NCBI GenBank assembly: GCA_033283165.1 | Contig: JAWMQL010000004.1 | Location: forward strand, 310,001-374,000 | Direction of reading: 5' to 3' | DNA: 64,000 nt | Source of the DNA: JAWMQL01 sp033283165 | GTDB lineage: Bacteria > Pseudomonadota > Gammaproteobacteria > Pseudomonadales > Halieaceae | Shown here: piece by piece, positions 53,009 to 61,731 of the stretch | Layout: each line of letters opens with the position of its first letter | Position numbering within the stretch: the first letter of the stretch is position 1 | The notes under the pieces: model-generated | Database searches by the model: none | What the model saw: the letters and a program-made list of their open reading frames with translations, nothing else | What the model was told of the DNA's origin: nothing | Position numbers and translations under genes: made by a program

Positions 53009-54175
53009 TCAATAGGATTTTGGCAGATCGAGGACCTTCTCTGCCAGGAAGTTGAGAATCATGTGCGGGCTCACCGGCGCGGTGCGGGGGATGAGGATTT
53101 CCCGCAGGTAGCGCTCCACGTGGTACTCCTGGGCGTAGCCCATGCCCCCCAGGGTCAGCATGGCAGTGTGACAGGCCTCGAAGCCGGCTTCGGCCGCCAG
53201 GTATTTGCCGGCGTTGGCCTCCACCCCGCAGTCCAGCCCTTTGTCGAACAGGTTGGCGCCCTTCAGCACCATCAGGTTGGCGGCTTCCAGTTGCGCCCAG
53301 CACTTGGCCAGCGGGTGCTGGATACCCTGGTTCATGCCGATGGGGCGGTCGAAGACAATGCGCTCCCTGGCGTACTGCGCCGCCCGCTGTATGGCCACCC
53401 GTCCCAGGCCGACGGCCTCGGCGCCAAGCAGCACCCGTTCCGGGTTGAGGCCCTGCAGGATGATCCGGAAACCTTCGCCCTCGGCGCCGATGCGGTCCGC
53501 CTCGGGGATAAACAGGTCCGAGATGAACAGCATGTTGGAGCCCACCGCGTGGCGGCCCATCTTGGGGATGATCCGGTGTTCGATGTGAGCCCTGTCCAGG
53601 TCGGTGAAGAACAGCGACAGACCCTGGGTCTTGCGCGCGCAATCCTCCAGCGGCGTGGTGCGTGCGAGCAACATCATCTTGTCGGCCACATGGGCGTTGG
53701 TGATCCAGATCTTTTCGCCGTTGACCCGGTAGCCGCCATCCACTTTCTCCGCGCGGGTCTTCAGCCTGGTGGTATCCAGGCCCACGTTGGGTTCAGTGAC
53801 CGCGAAGCACATCTTCTGCTCACCGGAGAGGATCGGCGGGATCATGCGCTGCTGTTGTTCCTTGGTGCCGAACTGCTCGATCGGTTCCAGGCTGAACACC
53901 GGGCCGTGGATGCTGGAAGCCGCGCTCATGCCGCCGCCCGACTCGGCCACGGCCTGCATCATGATGGCGGCCTCGGTGATCCCCAGCCCGGCGCCGCCCA
54001 CCGACTCCGGCATCGCGATACCGAGCCAGCCCGCCTCCGCCATGGACCGGTAGAACCCGTCGGGGAAATCCCCGCCGCGATCCCGTTCCAGCCAGTACTC
54101 GTCGGAGAACTGTGAGCAGTGCTTGAGCACCGCATCACGGATGCTCTGCTGGTCGTCTGTCAGTAAAAAGTCCAC
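53009..54175 (-). CDS. Acyl-CoA dehydrogenase family protein
   Basis: Protein of 388 residues with the complete ACAD pattern: FAVTEPNVGLDTTRLKTRA, GEKIWITNA, and the C-terminal GGMGYAQEYHVERYLRE. The usual C-terminal catalytic Glu is absent (PRTAPVSP), while a Glu is found in LNPERVLLG at the position used by isovaleryl-CoA dehydrogenase. It could therefore act on a branched or bulky acyl-CoA. Electron transfer would be to ETF. Same operon as the crotonase and CaiB genes. Confidence 0.88.
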   Translation of the reverse strand: MDFLLTDDQQSIRDAVLKHCSQFSDEYWLERDRGGDFPDGFYRSMAEAGWLGIAMPESVGGAGLGITEAAIMMQAVAESGGGMSAASSIHGPVFSLEPIEQFGTKEQQQRMIPPILSGEQKMCFAVTEPNVGLDTTRLKTRAEKVDGGYRVNGEKIWITNAHVADKMMLLARTTPLEDCARKTQGLSLFFTDLDRAHIEHRIIPKMGRHAVGSNMLFISDLFIPEADRIGAEGEGFRIILQGLNPERVLLGAEAVGLGRVAIQRAAQYARERIVFDRPIGMNQGIQHPLAKCWAQLEAANLMVLKGANLFDKGLDCGVEANAGKYLAAEAGFEACHTAMLTLGGMGYAQEYHVERYLREILIPRTAPVSPHMILNFLAEKVLDLPKSY

Positions 54176-54214
54176 TCGGTACTCCCTGTCTCAAATAAGG
54201 TCGCCGGACACTGG

Positions 54215-55408
54215 CTACAACAGTCCTTCGGGGTGGGCCGCGGGCGTCGCCTCGTGCGACCCGTCGTCTGCAAGGCCCAGCTCCGCCAGAACTTCCTGCG
54301 TGTGGTCGCCGAGGCCCGGGGCGGGCCCCTGCACCTGCCCGGGAGTGCGCGAGAACCAGGTCGGAACGCCGGGGAAGCGCACCGGGCCCTGGGGCGTCTC
54401 CACCGTCTCGAAGAAGTTCACCGCGTTCAGGTGCGGGTCGTCGAACAACTCGTCCGGGGTGCGCAGTGGCGCCGCCGGGATGCCGAGTTCCCGCAGCAGT
54501 TGCAGCCACTCGTCGGTGCTGCGCTCCAGGAAGGTCTCCCCCAGCAGGCCGTAGACCCGGTTGATCTGCCGCGCCCGCTGTTCCAGCGTGTCGAACTCGT
54601 CGCTCGCCCAGTCCGGTTGCACCGCCTCCATGAACAGGGACCAGTGCTTGTCGTTGTATACCAGGGCGGCGATGTAGCCGTCCCTGGTCCGGTAGGGGCG
54701 GCGATTGGGGGCCACGGCGCGGTGATAGTGGGCCGGTCCCAGGGGCGGCTCGAACAGCGCCCCGTTGGCGTGCTCCACCAGCATGAAGGAGGCCATGGTT
54801 TCGAACATGGCCACCTCGACCTCCTGCCCCTCGCCGGTGCGCTCCCGGTGATACAGCGCCATCATGGTCGCGTACAGCGCGGTCAGCCCGGTCACCTTGT
54901 CGGCCATGATGGTGCCGACAAAATTCGCCTCGCCGGTCAGCAGTTGCTGCACTGCCGGCAGGCCGCACTCGGCCTGTATGGTGTCATCGTAGGCGGGACG
55001 GTCCCGGCCGGGGCCGCCGCGGCCATAGCCGTAGCAGTTACTGTAGATGATCGACGGGTTGATCGCGGCGACGTCGCTGTAACTGAATCCCAGCTTCGCG
55101 ATGGCCTGGGCCCGCATGGAATGGATGAAGACGTCGGCGCGCTCGACCAGTTTCTGCAACACCGCCCGGTCCGCCTCGGTGCGCAGGTCCAGTACGATAC
55201 TGCGCTTGCCGCGGTTGACGTTGACGAAGACCCCGCTCATGCCCGGGGCGGGCCCCGCGGAGACAAAGCGCGTGTTGTCGCCCCCCGGGGGTTCCACCTT
55301 GATCACGTCGGCCCCCATATCGGCCATGATCTGGGTGCAGTAGGGGCCCATAACCATGGCGGTCAGGTCGACCACCAGGAGGCCGGCGAGCGGTCCTGTC
55401 GTTTTCAT
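54215..55408 (-). CDS. CaiB/BaiF (class III) CoA-transferase
   Basis: Protein of 397 residues. Family motifs: VVDLTAMVMGPYCTQIMADMG..VIKVEPP, VNVNRGKRSIVLDL, and the catalytic Asp in AYDDTIQAECGL. Moves CoA between carboxylic acids (formyl-CoA, carnitinyl-CoA, succinyl-CoA type donors). It starts only 12 bases after the Rieske stop, so it belongs to the operon Rieske-CoA transferase-ACAD-crotonase. It could activate the acid product of the oxygenase or recycle CoA. Confidence 0.9.
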   Translation of the reverse strand: MKTTGPLAGLLVVDLTAMVMGPYCTQIMADMGADVIKVEPPGGDNTRFVSAGPAPGMSGVFVNVNRGKRSIVLDLRTEADRAVLQKLVERADVFIHSMRAQAIAKLGFSYSDVAAINPSIIYSNCYGYGRGGPGRDRPAYDDTIQAECGLPAVQQLLTGEANFVGTIMADKVTGLTALYATMMALYHRERTGEGQEVEVAMFETMASFMLVEHANGALFEPPLGPAHYHRAVAPNRRPYRTRDGYIAALVYNDKHWSLFMEAVQPDWASDEFDTLEQRARQINRVYGLLGETFLERSTDEWLQLLRELGIPAAPLRTPDELFDDPHLNAVNFFETVETPQGPVRFPGVPTWFSRTPGQVQGPAPGLGDHTQEVLAELGLADDGSHEATPAAHPEGLL

Positions 55409-55420
55409 CAGATGCCTCGC

Positions 55421-56785
55421 TCACCGGACCTTGCGCGGCGCGCCGGTGCCCATGTACAGGGCGAGGTTGCGGTGCAGGTTGACGGTGCTGCGCTCCATGT
55501 AGGGGTTGGGCCGGGTGCCGCTGAAACCCGCGGATTTCATGCCCTGCTGCACCGCCGCCATGTTGGAGAAATCCTGGGACAGCACGTAGCACCAGTCCTC
55601 GGCGGTGGCCTCACAGTACTCCCACTCGGTGGCCGGTTCCTCACCCTCCGGGTACAGCTCGTAGACCGCCCCCTCGAAAATGCAATTGTCCGGGTCGTAG
55701 CCATGGGGCCGGGCGCTATAGCACAGCATATTGTTCACCGCGTGCCCGATCTGGAAATTGGGGAACACCTGCCAGGCGGTGCCGGTTTCACCCACGTGTT
55801 TCGGGTCCACCGTGGGCCAGATCACGCCGCGGGCCTCGTCGTCGGCGCGCGCCGACGCCAGCCAGTGCTGCAGTACCTCGCCCGGCGGCGTCCCCTCGGG
55901 CAACTCGTCCTTCAGGCGCAGGGCGGCGTCCACCAGGGTCTGGGTGGTATTGGTATTGGCTTGCTCCCAGGTGTAGACCTGCATTTCGGCGGTGGAAATA
56001 CGCGCATCGCCGGTGCCGATGCGCAGCTTGGCTTTCTGGTTGTCATCGTCGTCCGCCGCCGCCTCGTAGCCGATGTGGCTGTGCTTACCCTGGGCCCGCG
56101 CCCAGCCGCGGAAGGCGCCGAACTGGTTGAATTCCGGGTGCGTGGTGGCGACGTGATAGGTCTCGTTGAAGGCTTCCAGGGCGACTTTCCAGTTGCAGTC
56201 GAACACGCCCCACTTGCGCCAGCGGCAGCGCATGTTCTGCAACTGGAAGGGATCCAGCATTTCGGGAATGGGGGCCAGGTAGTCTGCCAGCGGTTCGCAG
56301 TCGGGATCGAGGTTGATCCAGAGCCAGCCGCCCCAGGTGTCCAGCCGGACCGGCTTGAGGTCGTTACAGCCCTGCAGGCTGCCCTGCCAGTCCTCCTCAT
56401 GGGGCACGTCGACGTTGTCGCCGTGCAGGTTGAATTTCCAGCCGTGATAGGGACACATGAAGCGGGTCCGGGTGCCGCGGGCATTGCGCGCGCCGTCGGG
56501 CGTGTCCACCAGGCGCCGGCCCCGGTGCGGACAGACATTGTGATAGGCCTGGATGGAATCGGGTCTGTTGCGCACGATGATGACCGAGTCATCCAGGATC
56601 TGGAAAGTCAGGTAGTTGCCGACCTCGGGGATGTCTTCCACCCGCCCGGCCTGCAGCCAGACCTTGCGCCACAGGCGGTCCCGCTCGGCCCGGGCGTATT
56701 CCTCGGAAATGTAGGCCTCGGCCGGAATGGTGACGGGCTCTACCAGGTCCTCGATGGACTCAACGGCCTTGTTTTTGTCGTTCAT
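55421..56785 (-). CDS. Rieske non-heme iron oxygenase, alpha subunit
   Basis: Protein of 454 residues from ATG 56785 (a GTG at 56794 is also in frame). Rieske ligands Cys85/His87 (CPHRG) and Cys111/His114 (CPYHGW) and iron ligands His211/His216 in ETYHVATTHPEFN. The C-terminus shares with the partial gene at 63538 the segment SNM..VQ.GMKS.GF.GT.PNP, so those two are the closest paralogues. It lies divergent from the GntR gene and is probably regulated by it. No reductase or ferredoxin gene is nearby. Confidence 0.92.
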   Translation of the reverse strand: MNDKNKAVESIEDLVEPVTIPAEAYISEEYARAERDRLWRKVWLQAGRVEDIPEVGNYLTFQILDDSVIIVRNRPDSIQAYHNVCPHRGRRLVDTPDGARNARGTRTRFMCPYHGWKFNLHGDNVDVPHEEDWQGSLQGCNDLKPVRLDTWGGWLWINLDPDCEPLADYLAPIPEMLDPFQLQNMRCRWRKWGVFDCNWKVALEAFNETYHVATTHPEFNQFGAFRGWARAQGKHSHIGYEAAADDDDNQKAKLRIGTGDARISTAEMQVYTWEQANTNTTQTLVDAALRLKDELPEGTPPGEVLQHWLASARADDEARGVIWPTVDPKHVGETGTAWQVFPNFQIGHAVNNMLCYSARPHGYDPDNCIFEGAVYELYPEGEEPATEWEYCEATAEDWCYVLSQDFSNMAAVQQGMKSAGFSGTRPNPYMERSTVNLHRNLALYMGTGAPRKVR

Positions 56786-56837
56786 CGTTCTCACTCGCGT
56801 TCATTAGTACGGACAATAAATATGGTATATCGTGGTG

Positions 56838-56851
56838 ATTATAGCCATAAT
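56838..56851. promoter_or_regulatory. Inverted repeat between Rieske and GntR genes
   Basis: ATTAT-agcc-ATAAT is centred in the AT-rich divergent spacer (56786-56894), where a regulator of the GntR type would bind. The spacer also contains ATTAGTACGGACAAT, resembling the sequence near the palindrome at 46831, which may mean a common regulator. Confidence 0.35.
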
Positions 56852-56894
56852 AGAGGCTTTATCATCCCGCAATTTTAAAGATGTCCGGACAAAT

Positions 56895-57680
56895 ATGAAA
56901 AACGTGGGCGTTATCAAGGCAGTCCGGGCGGCCAGCGCGGAAGAGCCGACCGCAGACGCGCGGCCGCTGTACCAGCGCCTGGCCCGGGCGCTGCGTGAGG
57001 ATATTGCCAGTGGGGTCTATCCGGTGGGCTCGCAACTGCCCACCGAGGTCGCCCTCTGCGAGCGCTACGGCGTCAGCCGGCACACGGTGCGGGAGGCCCT
57101 GCGCCTGTTGCGCGACGACGGCCTGGTGACATCCCGCCGCGGCGCCGGCACCGTGGTCATACCGCCTTCAGCGGTGGGGGACGACATCCAGCAACTCACG
57201 ACGATCAACGACCTGGTGGCCTTCAGCACCGACACCCGGCTGGCTATCGAGGCCATCAACACCGTCGTCCTGGATGCCGGGACGGCGGCCAGGACCGGCC
57301 TGGTCAGCGGTGACACCTGGCTGGCCGTCCGCGCCCTGCGGCTGGCGGGAGAAGACGCCACGCCGGTCTGCCGCACCGAGTATTACATCAACCGCGCCTT
57401 CGCCGCCGTGGGCCGGATCCTGCCCCGTCACAAGGGGCCGATCTTTCCCCTGATCGAGGACCTGTACGGGCAGAGCATTGTCGTGGTGCAACAGACCATC
57501 GCCGCGACCCTGGTGGACCGGTCGCTGGGGGAGGATTTGCAGGTGGCGGAAGGCAGTGCAGCGCTGGAGGTGCGCCGGACCTACCGCACCGCCGACGACC
57601 AGGTCGCGCAGGTGACCATCAACACCCACCCGGCAGCGCGCTTCCAGCACTCCATGACCCTGCGCCGGGTAAAGAGTTAG
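56895..57680 (+). CDS. GntR/HutC-family transcriptional regulator
   Basis: Protein of 261 residues from ATG 56895 (a longer frame begins at 56832). N-terminal GntR wing-helix (about 28-100; LYQRLARALREDIASGVYPVG, LCERYGVSRHTVREALRLL). The C-terminal UTRA ligand domain includes CRTEYYIN and FPLIEDLYGQSI. UTRA domains bind small metabolites. It is divergent from the Rieske operon and is followed 40 bases later by an acyl-CoA ligase, so it probably controls both directions. Confidence 0.87.
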   Translation: MKNVGVIKAVRAASAEEPTADARPLYQRLARALREDIASGVYPVGSQLPTEVALCERYGVSRHTVREALRLLRDDGLVTSRRGAGTVVIPPSAVGDDIQQLTTINDLVAFSTDTRLAIEAINTVVLDAGTAARTGLVSGDTWLAVRALRLAGEDATPVCRTEYYINRAFAAVGRILPRHKGPIFPLIEDLYGQSIVVVQQTIAATLVDRSLGEDLQVAEGSAALEVRRTYRTADDQVAQVTINTHPAARFQHSMTLRRVKS

Positions 57681-57720
57681 GCGGCGCCATTCGTGATCGT
57701 GGAACGAGGAGTTATCTGAG

Positions 57721-59217
57721 ATGAACCTGGCCCACTTGCTGCGGCGTGCGAGCCGCATCTGGCCGGAGCGGCGGGCGATCTGCCACGGTGATCGAACGTA
57801 CGCGACCTACCGGGAGTTTGCCGGGCGGGTCGGCTGTATCGCCGCCAGCCTGCTGAACGACCACGGCCTGGCGCCGGGAGACCGGGTCGCGATCGTGATG
57901 AAAAACCGGCCGGAGTATCTCGAGGCGCTGTACGCCATCTGGCACGCGGGCCTGGTCGCGGTCCCGGTCAACGCCAAGCTGCACCCGCGGGAAATCGCCT
58001 ACATCCTGGAGGACAGCGGGGCGCGCCTGGCGTTCGCCTCGGAAGAACTGGCGGCGGCGATACCCAGCCCGGTTTTCGCGGTCGCGGTGCCGGGCGAGGC
58101 CTGGCAGGCCATGCAGGCGGGCCCGCCCGTGGCGATGGCCGCGCGCGAACCCGACGATCTCGCCTGGCTGTTTTACACCAGCGGCACGACAGGACAACCC
58201 AAGGGGGCCATGCTGAGTCACGGTAACCTGCACCAGATGCTGCTCGGCTTCTTCAGCGACGTGGAGCACCTCGACAGTGGCGACAGCCTGCTGCACCCGG
58301 CGCCCATGTCCCACGGCTCGGGCCTGTACAACTTCGCCGCGGTGTACAGCGGCGCCAACCAGGTGGTGCCTGCCTCCGGCCAGTTCGACCCGCAGGAAAT
58401 ATTCGACCTGATCGGGCGTTTCCCCGGCACGGTATTTTTCGCCGCCCCGACCATGGTCAAGCGGTTGGTGGAGACCCCGGGGGCTGCGCAGGCGGACAAG
58501 GCCAACCTGAAGAACATCGTTTACGGTGGCGGTCCCATGTACCTGGCCGACCTCAAGGCGGCGATGGCCCTGCTGGGTAACAAGCTGGGGCAGATCTACG
58601 GCCAGGGCGAGAGCCCCATGACCATTACCAGCCTCAACCGCGACCTGCACCGGGATGCCTCGGACGAGCGCCTGACCTCGGTGGGCCTGCCCCACGCGGT
58701 GGTCGAGGTCCGGGTGATCGACGAGGCGGGCGCCGAACTGCCACCCGGTGAGGTCGGCGAGATCTGCGTGCGCGGCGAGGTCGTCATGCAGGGTTACTGG
58801 CATCGGCCCGAGGCCACCGCCGCCACCCTGCGCGACGGCTGGCTGCATACCGGCGACATGGGGGCTTTTGACGAGGACGGGTTCCTGACCCTCAAGGACC
58901 GGGTCAAGGACGTGATCATCAGCGGCGGCAGCAATATCTATCCGCGCGAGGTGGAGGAGGTATTGTTGACCCACCCGGCCGTGGCCGAGGCGTCGGTGGT
59001 GGGCGAGCCCGATCCCGAGTGGGGCGAGATCGTGGTGGCCTTCCTGGTGGCCGAGCAGGGCGGGGCGGTCTCGGAAGCCGAGCTGGACAGTCTCTGCCTG
59101 GAACAGATTGCGCGCTTCAAGCGCCCCAAGCGCTATGTATTTCTGGATGCCCTGCCCAAGAACAACTACGGCAAGGTGCTGAAAACCGAATTGAGAAACC
59201 TGGGAAAGGGTGAGTGA
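57721..59217 (+). CDS. Acyl-CoA ligase (ANL superfamily)
   Basis: Protein of 498 residues. P-loop YTSGTTGQPKGAMLSH, GQGESPM, LHTGDMGAF, RVKDVIISGGSNIYPREVEEVL and the catalytic Lys in PKNNYGKVLKTEL. Typical of long-chain or aryl acyl-CoA ligases. It follows the GntR gene and precedes the NTF2 gene, and activates the substrate or a product acid of this cluster. Confidence 0.9.
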   Translation: MNLAHLLRRASRIWPERRAICHGDRTYATYREFAGRVGCIAASLLNDHGLAPGDRVAIVMKNRPEYLEALYAIWHAGLVAVPVNAKLHPREIAYILEDSGARLAFASEELAAAIPSPVFAVAVPGEAWQAMQAGPPVAMAAREPDDLAWLFYTSGTTGQPKGAMLSHGNLHQMLLGFFSDVEHLDSGDSLLHPAPMSHGSGLYNFAAVYSGANQVVPASGQFDPQEIFDLIGRFPGTVFFAAPTMVKRLVETPGAAQADKANLKNIVYGGGPMYLADLKAAMALLGNKLGQIYGQGESPMTITSLNRDLHRDASDERLTSVGLPHAVVEVRVIDEAGAELPPGEVGEICVRGEVVMQGYWHRPEATAATLRDGWLHTGDMGAFDEDGFLTLKDRVKDVIISGGSNIYPREVEEVLLTHPAVAEASVVGEPDPEWGEIVVAFLVAEQGGAVSEAELDSLCLEQIARFKRPKRYVFLDALPKNNYGKVLKTELRNLGKGE

Positions 59218-59242
59218 TGATCACAATGGCCGGAGGCAGCAT

Positions 59243-59833
59243 ATGAGTAATAATGCAGCGGATACGTTGGACCCCGCAAACATCGCCCGTCTGGAACAGC
59301 TTCTTCATCGCCAGGATATCCTCGATTGCCTGGTCCGCTTCAGCCGCGGCATGGACCGTTTCGACCGGGAGCTGTTCCTGTCCGCGTTTCACCCGGACGC
59401 GGAAATCGCCGCCGGCGAGTTCGTCGGTGGCCCGGTGGACCTGTACGACTGGGCCAGCGCTCTGCACGAGCAGGGACAGGCGGCGACCCAGCACAACCTG
59501 CTGAATCACAGCTGTGATATCGACGGGGATACGGCCCACGCAGAGACCTACTACCAGTTTGTCGGGCGCAACCGGGACGAGAGCAACTGGCTGGCCGGAG
59601 GCCGCTACATCGACCGGCTGGAACGGCGCGACGGGCAGTGGAAAATCGCCCTGCGCACCAATGTCATCGAGTGGTCAGGGATGTTGCCCACCATGGAGCT
59701 GCCGTTCGCCGGGGTTGAGGACCTGCACCTCAATGGCGAACCCTGCCGTGGGCCGCAAGATCCGTCCTACCAGCGACCCCTGCGCAACCGGCGGGCGCCG
59801 CGCCTGCCCGAGGGTTTTGTCCCGGGCGCCTGA
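59243..59833 (+). CDS. NTF2/SnoaL-like protein
   Basis: Protein of 196 residues from ATG 59243 with GGAGG upstream. The pattern RQDILDCLVRFSRGMDRFDRELFLSAFHPDAEI...NHSCDIDGDTAHAETYYQF is that of the SnoaL_4 subfamily. Proteins of this group occur next to Rieske oxygenases and dehydrogenases and may act as dehydratase, isomerase or beta-type subunit. It is directly downstream of the acyl-CoA ligase. Its stop abuts the convergent VOC gene (TGATCA). Confidence 0.8.
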   Translation: MSNNAADTLDPANIARLEQLLHRQDILDCLVRFSRGMDRFDRELFLSAFHPDAEIAAGEFVGGPVDLYDWASALHEQGQAATQHNLLNHSCDIDGDTAHAETYYQFVGRNRDESNWLAGGRYIDRLERRDGQWKIALRTNVIEWSGMLPTMELPFAGVEDLHLNGEPCRGPQDPSYQRPLRNRRAPRLPEGFVPGA

Positions 59834-60262
59834 TCAGGGAGCCTGCATCAACTCGATCCGGACCCCGTCGGGATCGGTGCAGAACAGGATTCGCCCGTGC
59901 GGGGAGTCGACCTCGGTCTCCGGGTGGACCGCGCCGCCCAGCTCGCAGATGCGCCCGACGGTGGCGTCCAGGTCGTCCACCACCAGGGTCATGTGGGTAA
60001 AGCCCAGGCGGTTCATGGGACAGCGCTCACCGTCGCCGCTGACCTCCAGTTCGGGAAAGCCGAGCAGTTCGATTTTCATCGCGCCGCAGGTCAGCTGCAC
60101 CACGTCGAGGCGGCTGCCCGGCAATTCCAGCAGGCTGTCAAAGGGCGCTCCCAGGCCCTCGATTGCGGTCAGGTGTTCGAATCCGAGCGCTTCCTGGTAG
60201 AAGCGGACAGAGCGCTCGAGATCCGATGTGCAGATCCCGACGTGAGAAAAGCGGGTGGTCAT
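59834..60262 (-). CDS. VOC-family (glyoxalase/dioxygenase) protein
   Basis: Protein of 142 residues: SHVGICTSDLERSVRFYQEALGF start and DDLDATVGRICELGG, ending FCTDPDGVRIELMQAP. A metal His (His7) and a C-terminal Glu (RIELM) are present, as in one-module VOC enzymes. Candidates are methylmalonyl-CoA epimerase-like, glyoxalase or ring-cleavage functions. It is downstream of the aldehyde dehydrogenase with a 17-base gap and belongs to the same minus-strand operon. Confidence 0.85.
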   Translation of the reverse strand: MTTRFSHVGICTSDLERSVRFYQEALGFEHLTAIEGLGAPFDSLLELPGSRLDVVQLTCGAMKIELLGFPELEVSGDGERCPMNRLGFTHMTLVVDDLDATVGRICELGGAVHPETEVDSPHGRILFCTDPDGVRIELMQAP

Positions 60263-60279
60263 TTGTGGATTCTCCTGCC

Positions 60280-61716
60280 TCAGGCCGTGGCTTCTGGTTC
60301 GTAGCCGACGATGCTCTTGATCTCGAGGTACTCGTGGAAACCGAACTCGCCCCACTCGCGGCCGTTGCCGCTGCGCTTGTAGCCGCCAAAGGGGGCGTGG
60401 AAATCGAAGCCGTTGTTGACGTAGATCGCGCCGGCCCGGATGCGCCGCGCCACCCCCCGCGCCTGTTCCAGGTCGCTGCCTGAGACGTTGCCGGCCAGGC
60501 CGAAATCTGAATCGTTGGCAATCGCGACCGCGTGGTCGAGGTCGTCGTAACCGAGTATGCACAGCACAGGTCCGAAAATTTCCTCCCGGGCGATGACCAT
60601 GTCGTTGCTGACGTTGGCGAAGACCGTGGGCTTGACGTAGTAGCCTTTTTCGAGACCCTCCGGTCGGCCGGGGCCACCAGCCACCAGGGTCGCACCCTCG
60701 TCGATGCCCTGCGCAATGTAGCCCTGGACGGTGTCGAACTGGCCGCGTGATACCACGGGGCCCATCGCCACGTCGGCCCGGGTGGGCTCGCCAACGACCA
60801 CCTGCTCCGCCGCCTCGCGAGCGGCGGCAATGGCCTCGTCCATCCGCGCAGCGGGCACCAGCATGCGGGTCGAGGCGCTGCAGGTCTGGCCGGAGTTCAT
60901 CATGACGCCGCCGACGCCGGTTGCGACGTTGGCTGCCAGCTGGTCATCGTCGAGGATGATGTGGGCGCTCTTGCCGCCCAGTTCCTGGCAGACCCGCTTG
61001 ACGGAGGTGGCGGCATTGATCGCCACCTGCACGCCCGCGGCTTCGGAGCCGGTGATGGAGACCATGTCGACCCCGGGGTGGGTGGCGATCGCCTCACCGA
61101 CCACCGAGCCCCTGCCCTGGACCAGGTTGAACACCCCGGCGGGCACCCCGGCGGCATGGAAGATTTCCGCCAGTATGTGGGCCGAGTAGTGGGCTTCCTG
61201 GGAGGGCTTGAGCACGATGGTGCACCCACTGGCCAGGGCCGGGAACACTTTAACGGTGACCTGGTTGATGGGCCAGTTCCAGGGCGTGATCATGCCGCAG
61301 ACCCCGATCGGTTCCTTGACGATCCGGCTCACACCGCGCTGTTCCTCGAACTCGAAGGTTTTCAGGACCTCGATTGCGGTGCTCAGGTGGCCGAGGCCAA
61401 GCTGGATGTGAAAGCCGCCCGCGAGACTGGCGGGAGCGCCCATTTCCTCGGTGATGGCCGCTCCGAGATCGTCGATGCGCTTGTTGTACTCCTCGAGAAT
61501 CCGCTCCAGCATTGCCAGGCGCTCCTCGCGGCTGGTCTGCGACCAGCTGCCGAAAGCCCGGCGCGCCGCCTGCACGGCGCGATCGACGTCGGCGGCGCCA
61601 CCCAGTGCGATCTTGCCCGAGGGCTCCTCGGTGGCGGGGTTGATCGGGGTGCCGACCGTGTGCTCGATGGGCTCGACCCACTGGCCGTCGATATAGAACT
61701 TCAGGTATTCGCGCAT
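60280..61716 (-). CDS. Aldehyde dehydrogenase
   Basis: Protein of 478 residues. Catalytic Cys279 in NSGQTCSASTR and Glu245 in CQELGGKSAHI, NAD-binding TGSEAAG, and GPVLCILGYDDL near the C-terminus. It would oxidise an aldehyde to an acid with NAD(P). It sits 15 bases after the ThDP-dependent enzyme stop, so an aldehyde released by that enzyme is a likely substrate. Confidence 0.92.
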   Translation of the reverse strand: MREYLKFYIDGQWVEPIEHTVGTPINPATEEPSGKIALGGAADVDRAVQAARRAFGSWSQTSREERLAMLERILEEYNKRIDDLGAAITEEMGAPASLAGGFHIQLGLGHLSTAIEVLKTFEFEEQRGVSRIVKEPIGVCGMITPWNWPINQVTVKVFPALASGCTIVLKPSQEAHYSAHILAEIFHAAGVPAGVFNLVQGRGSVVGEAIATHPGVDMVSITGSEAAGVQVAINAATSVKRVCQELGGKSAHIILDDDQLAANVATGVGGVMMNSGQTCSASTRMLVPAARMDEAIAAAREAAEQVVVGEPTRADVAMGPVVSRGQFDTVQGYIAQGIDEGATLVAGGPGRPEGLEKGYYVKPTVFANVSNDMVIAREEIFGPVLCILGYDDLDHAVAIANDSDFGLAGNVSGSDLEQARGVARRIRAGAIYVNNGFDFHAPFGGYKRSGNGREWGEFGFHEYLEIKSIVGYEPEATA

Positions 61717-61731
61717 GCTGTCCTGCCCTCC

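Noticed and set aside
54233..56878. Long plus-strand open frame of 881 codons opposite the CoA-transferase and Rieske genes
   Set aside because: It is the shadow of two well-supported minus-strand genes in G+C-rich DNA; its translation is Gly/His/Val/Arg-rich with no family motif.
59243..59833. NTF2-like protein as a true Rieske beta subunit
   Set aside because: Fold is related, but the sequence looks like the SnoaL_4 type and the gene is not adjacent to an alpha subunit; kept as NTF2/SnoaL-like.
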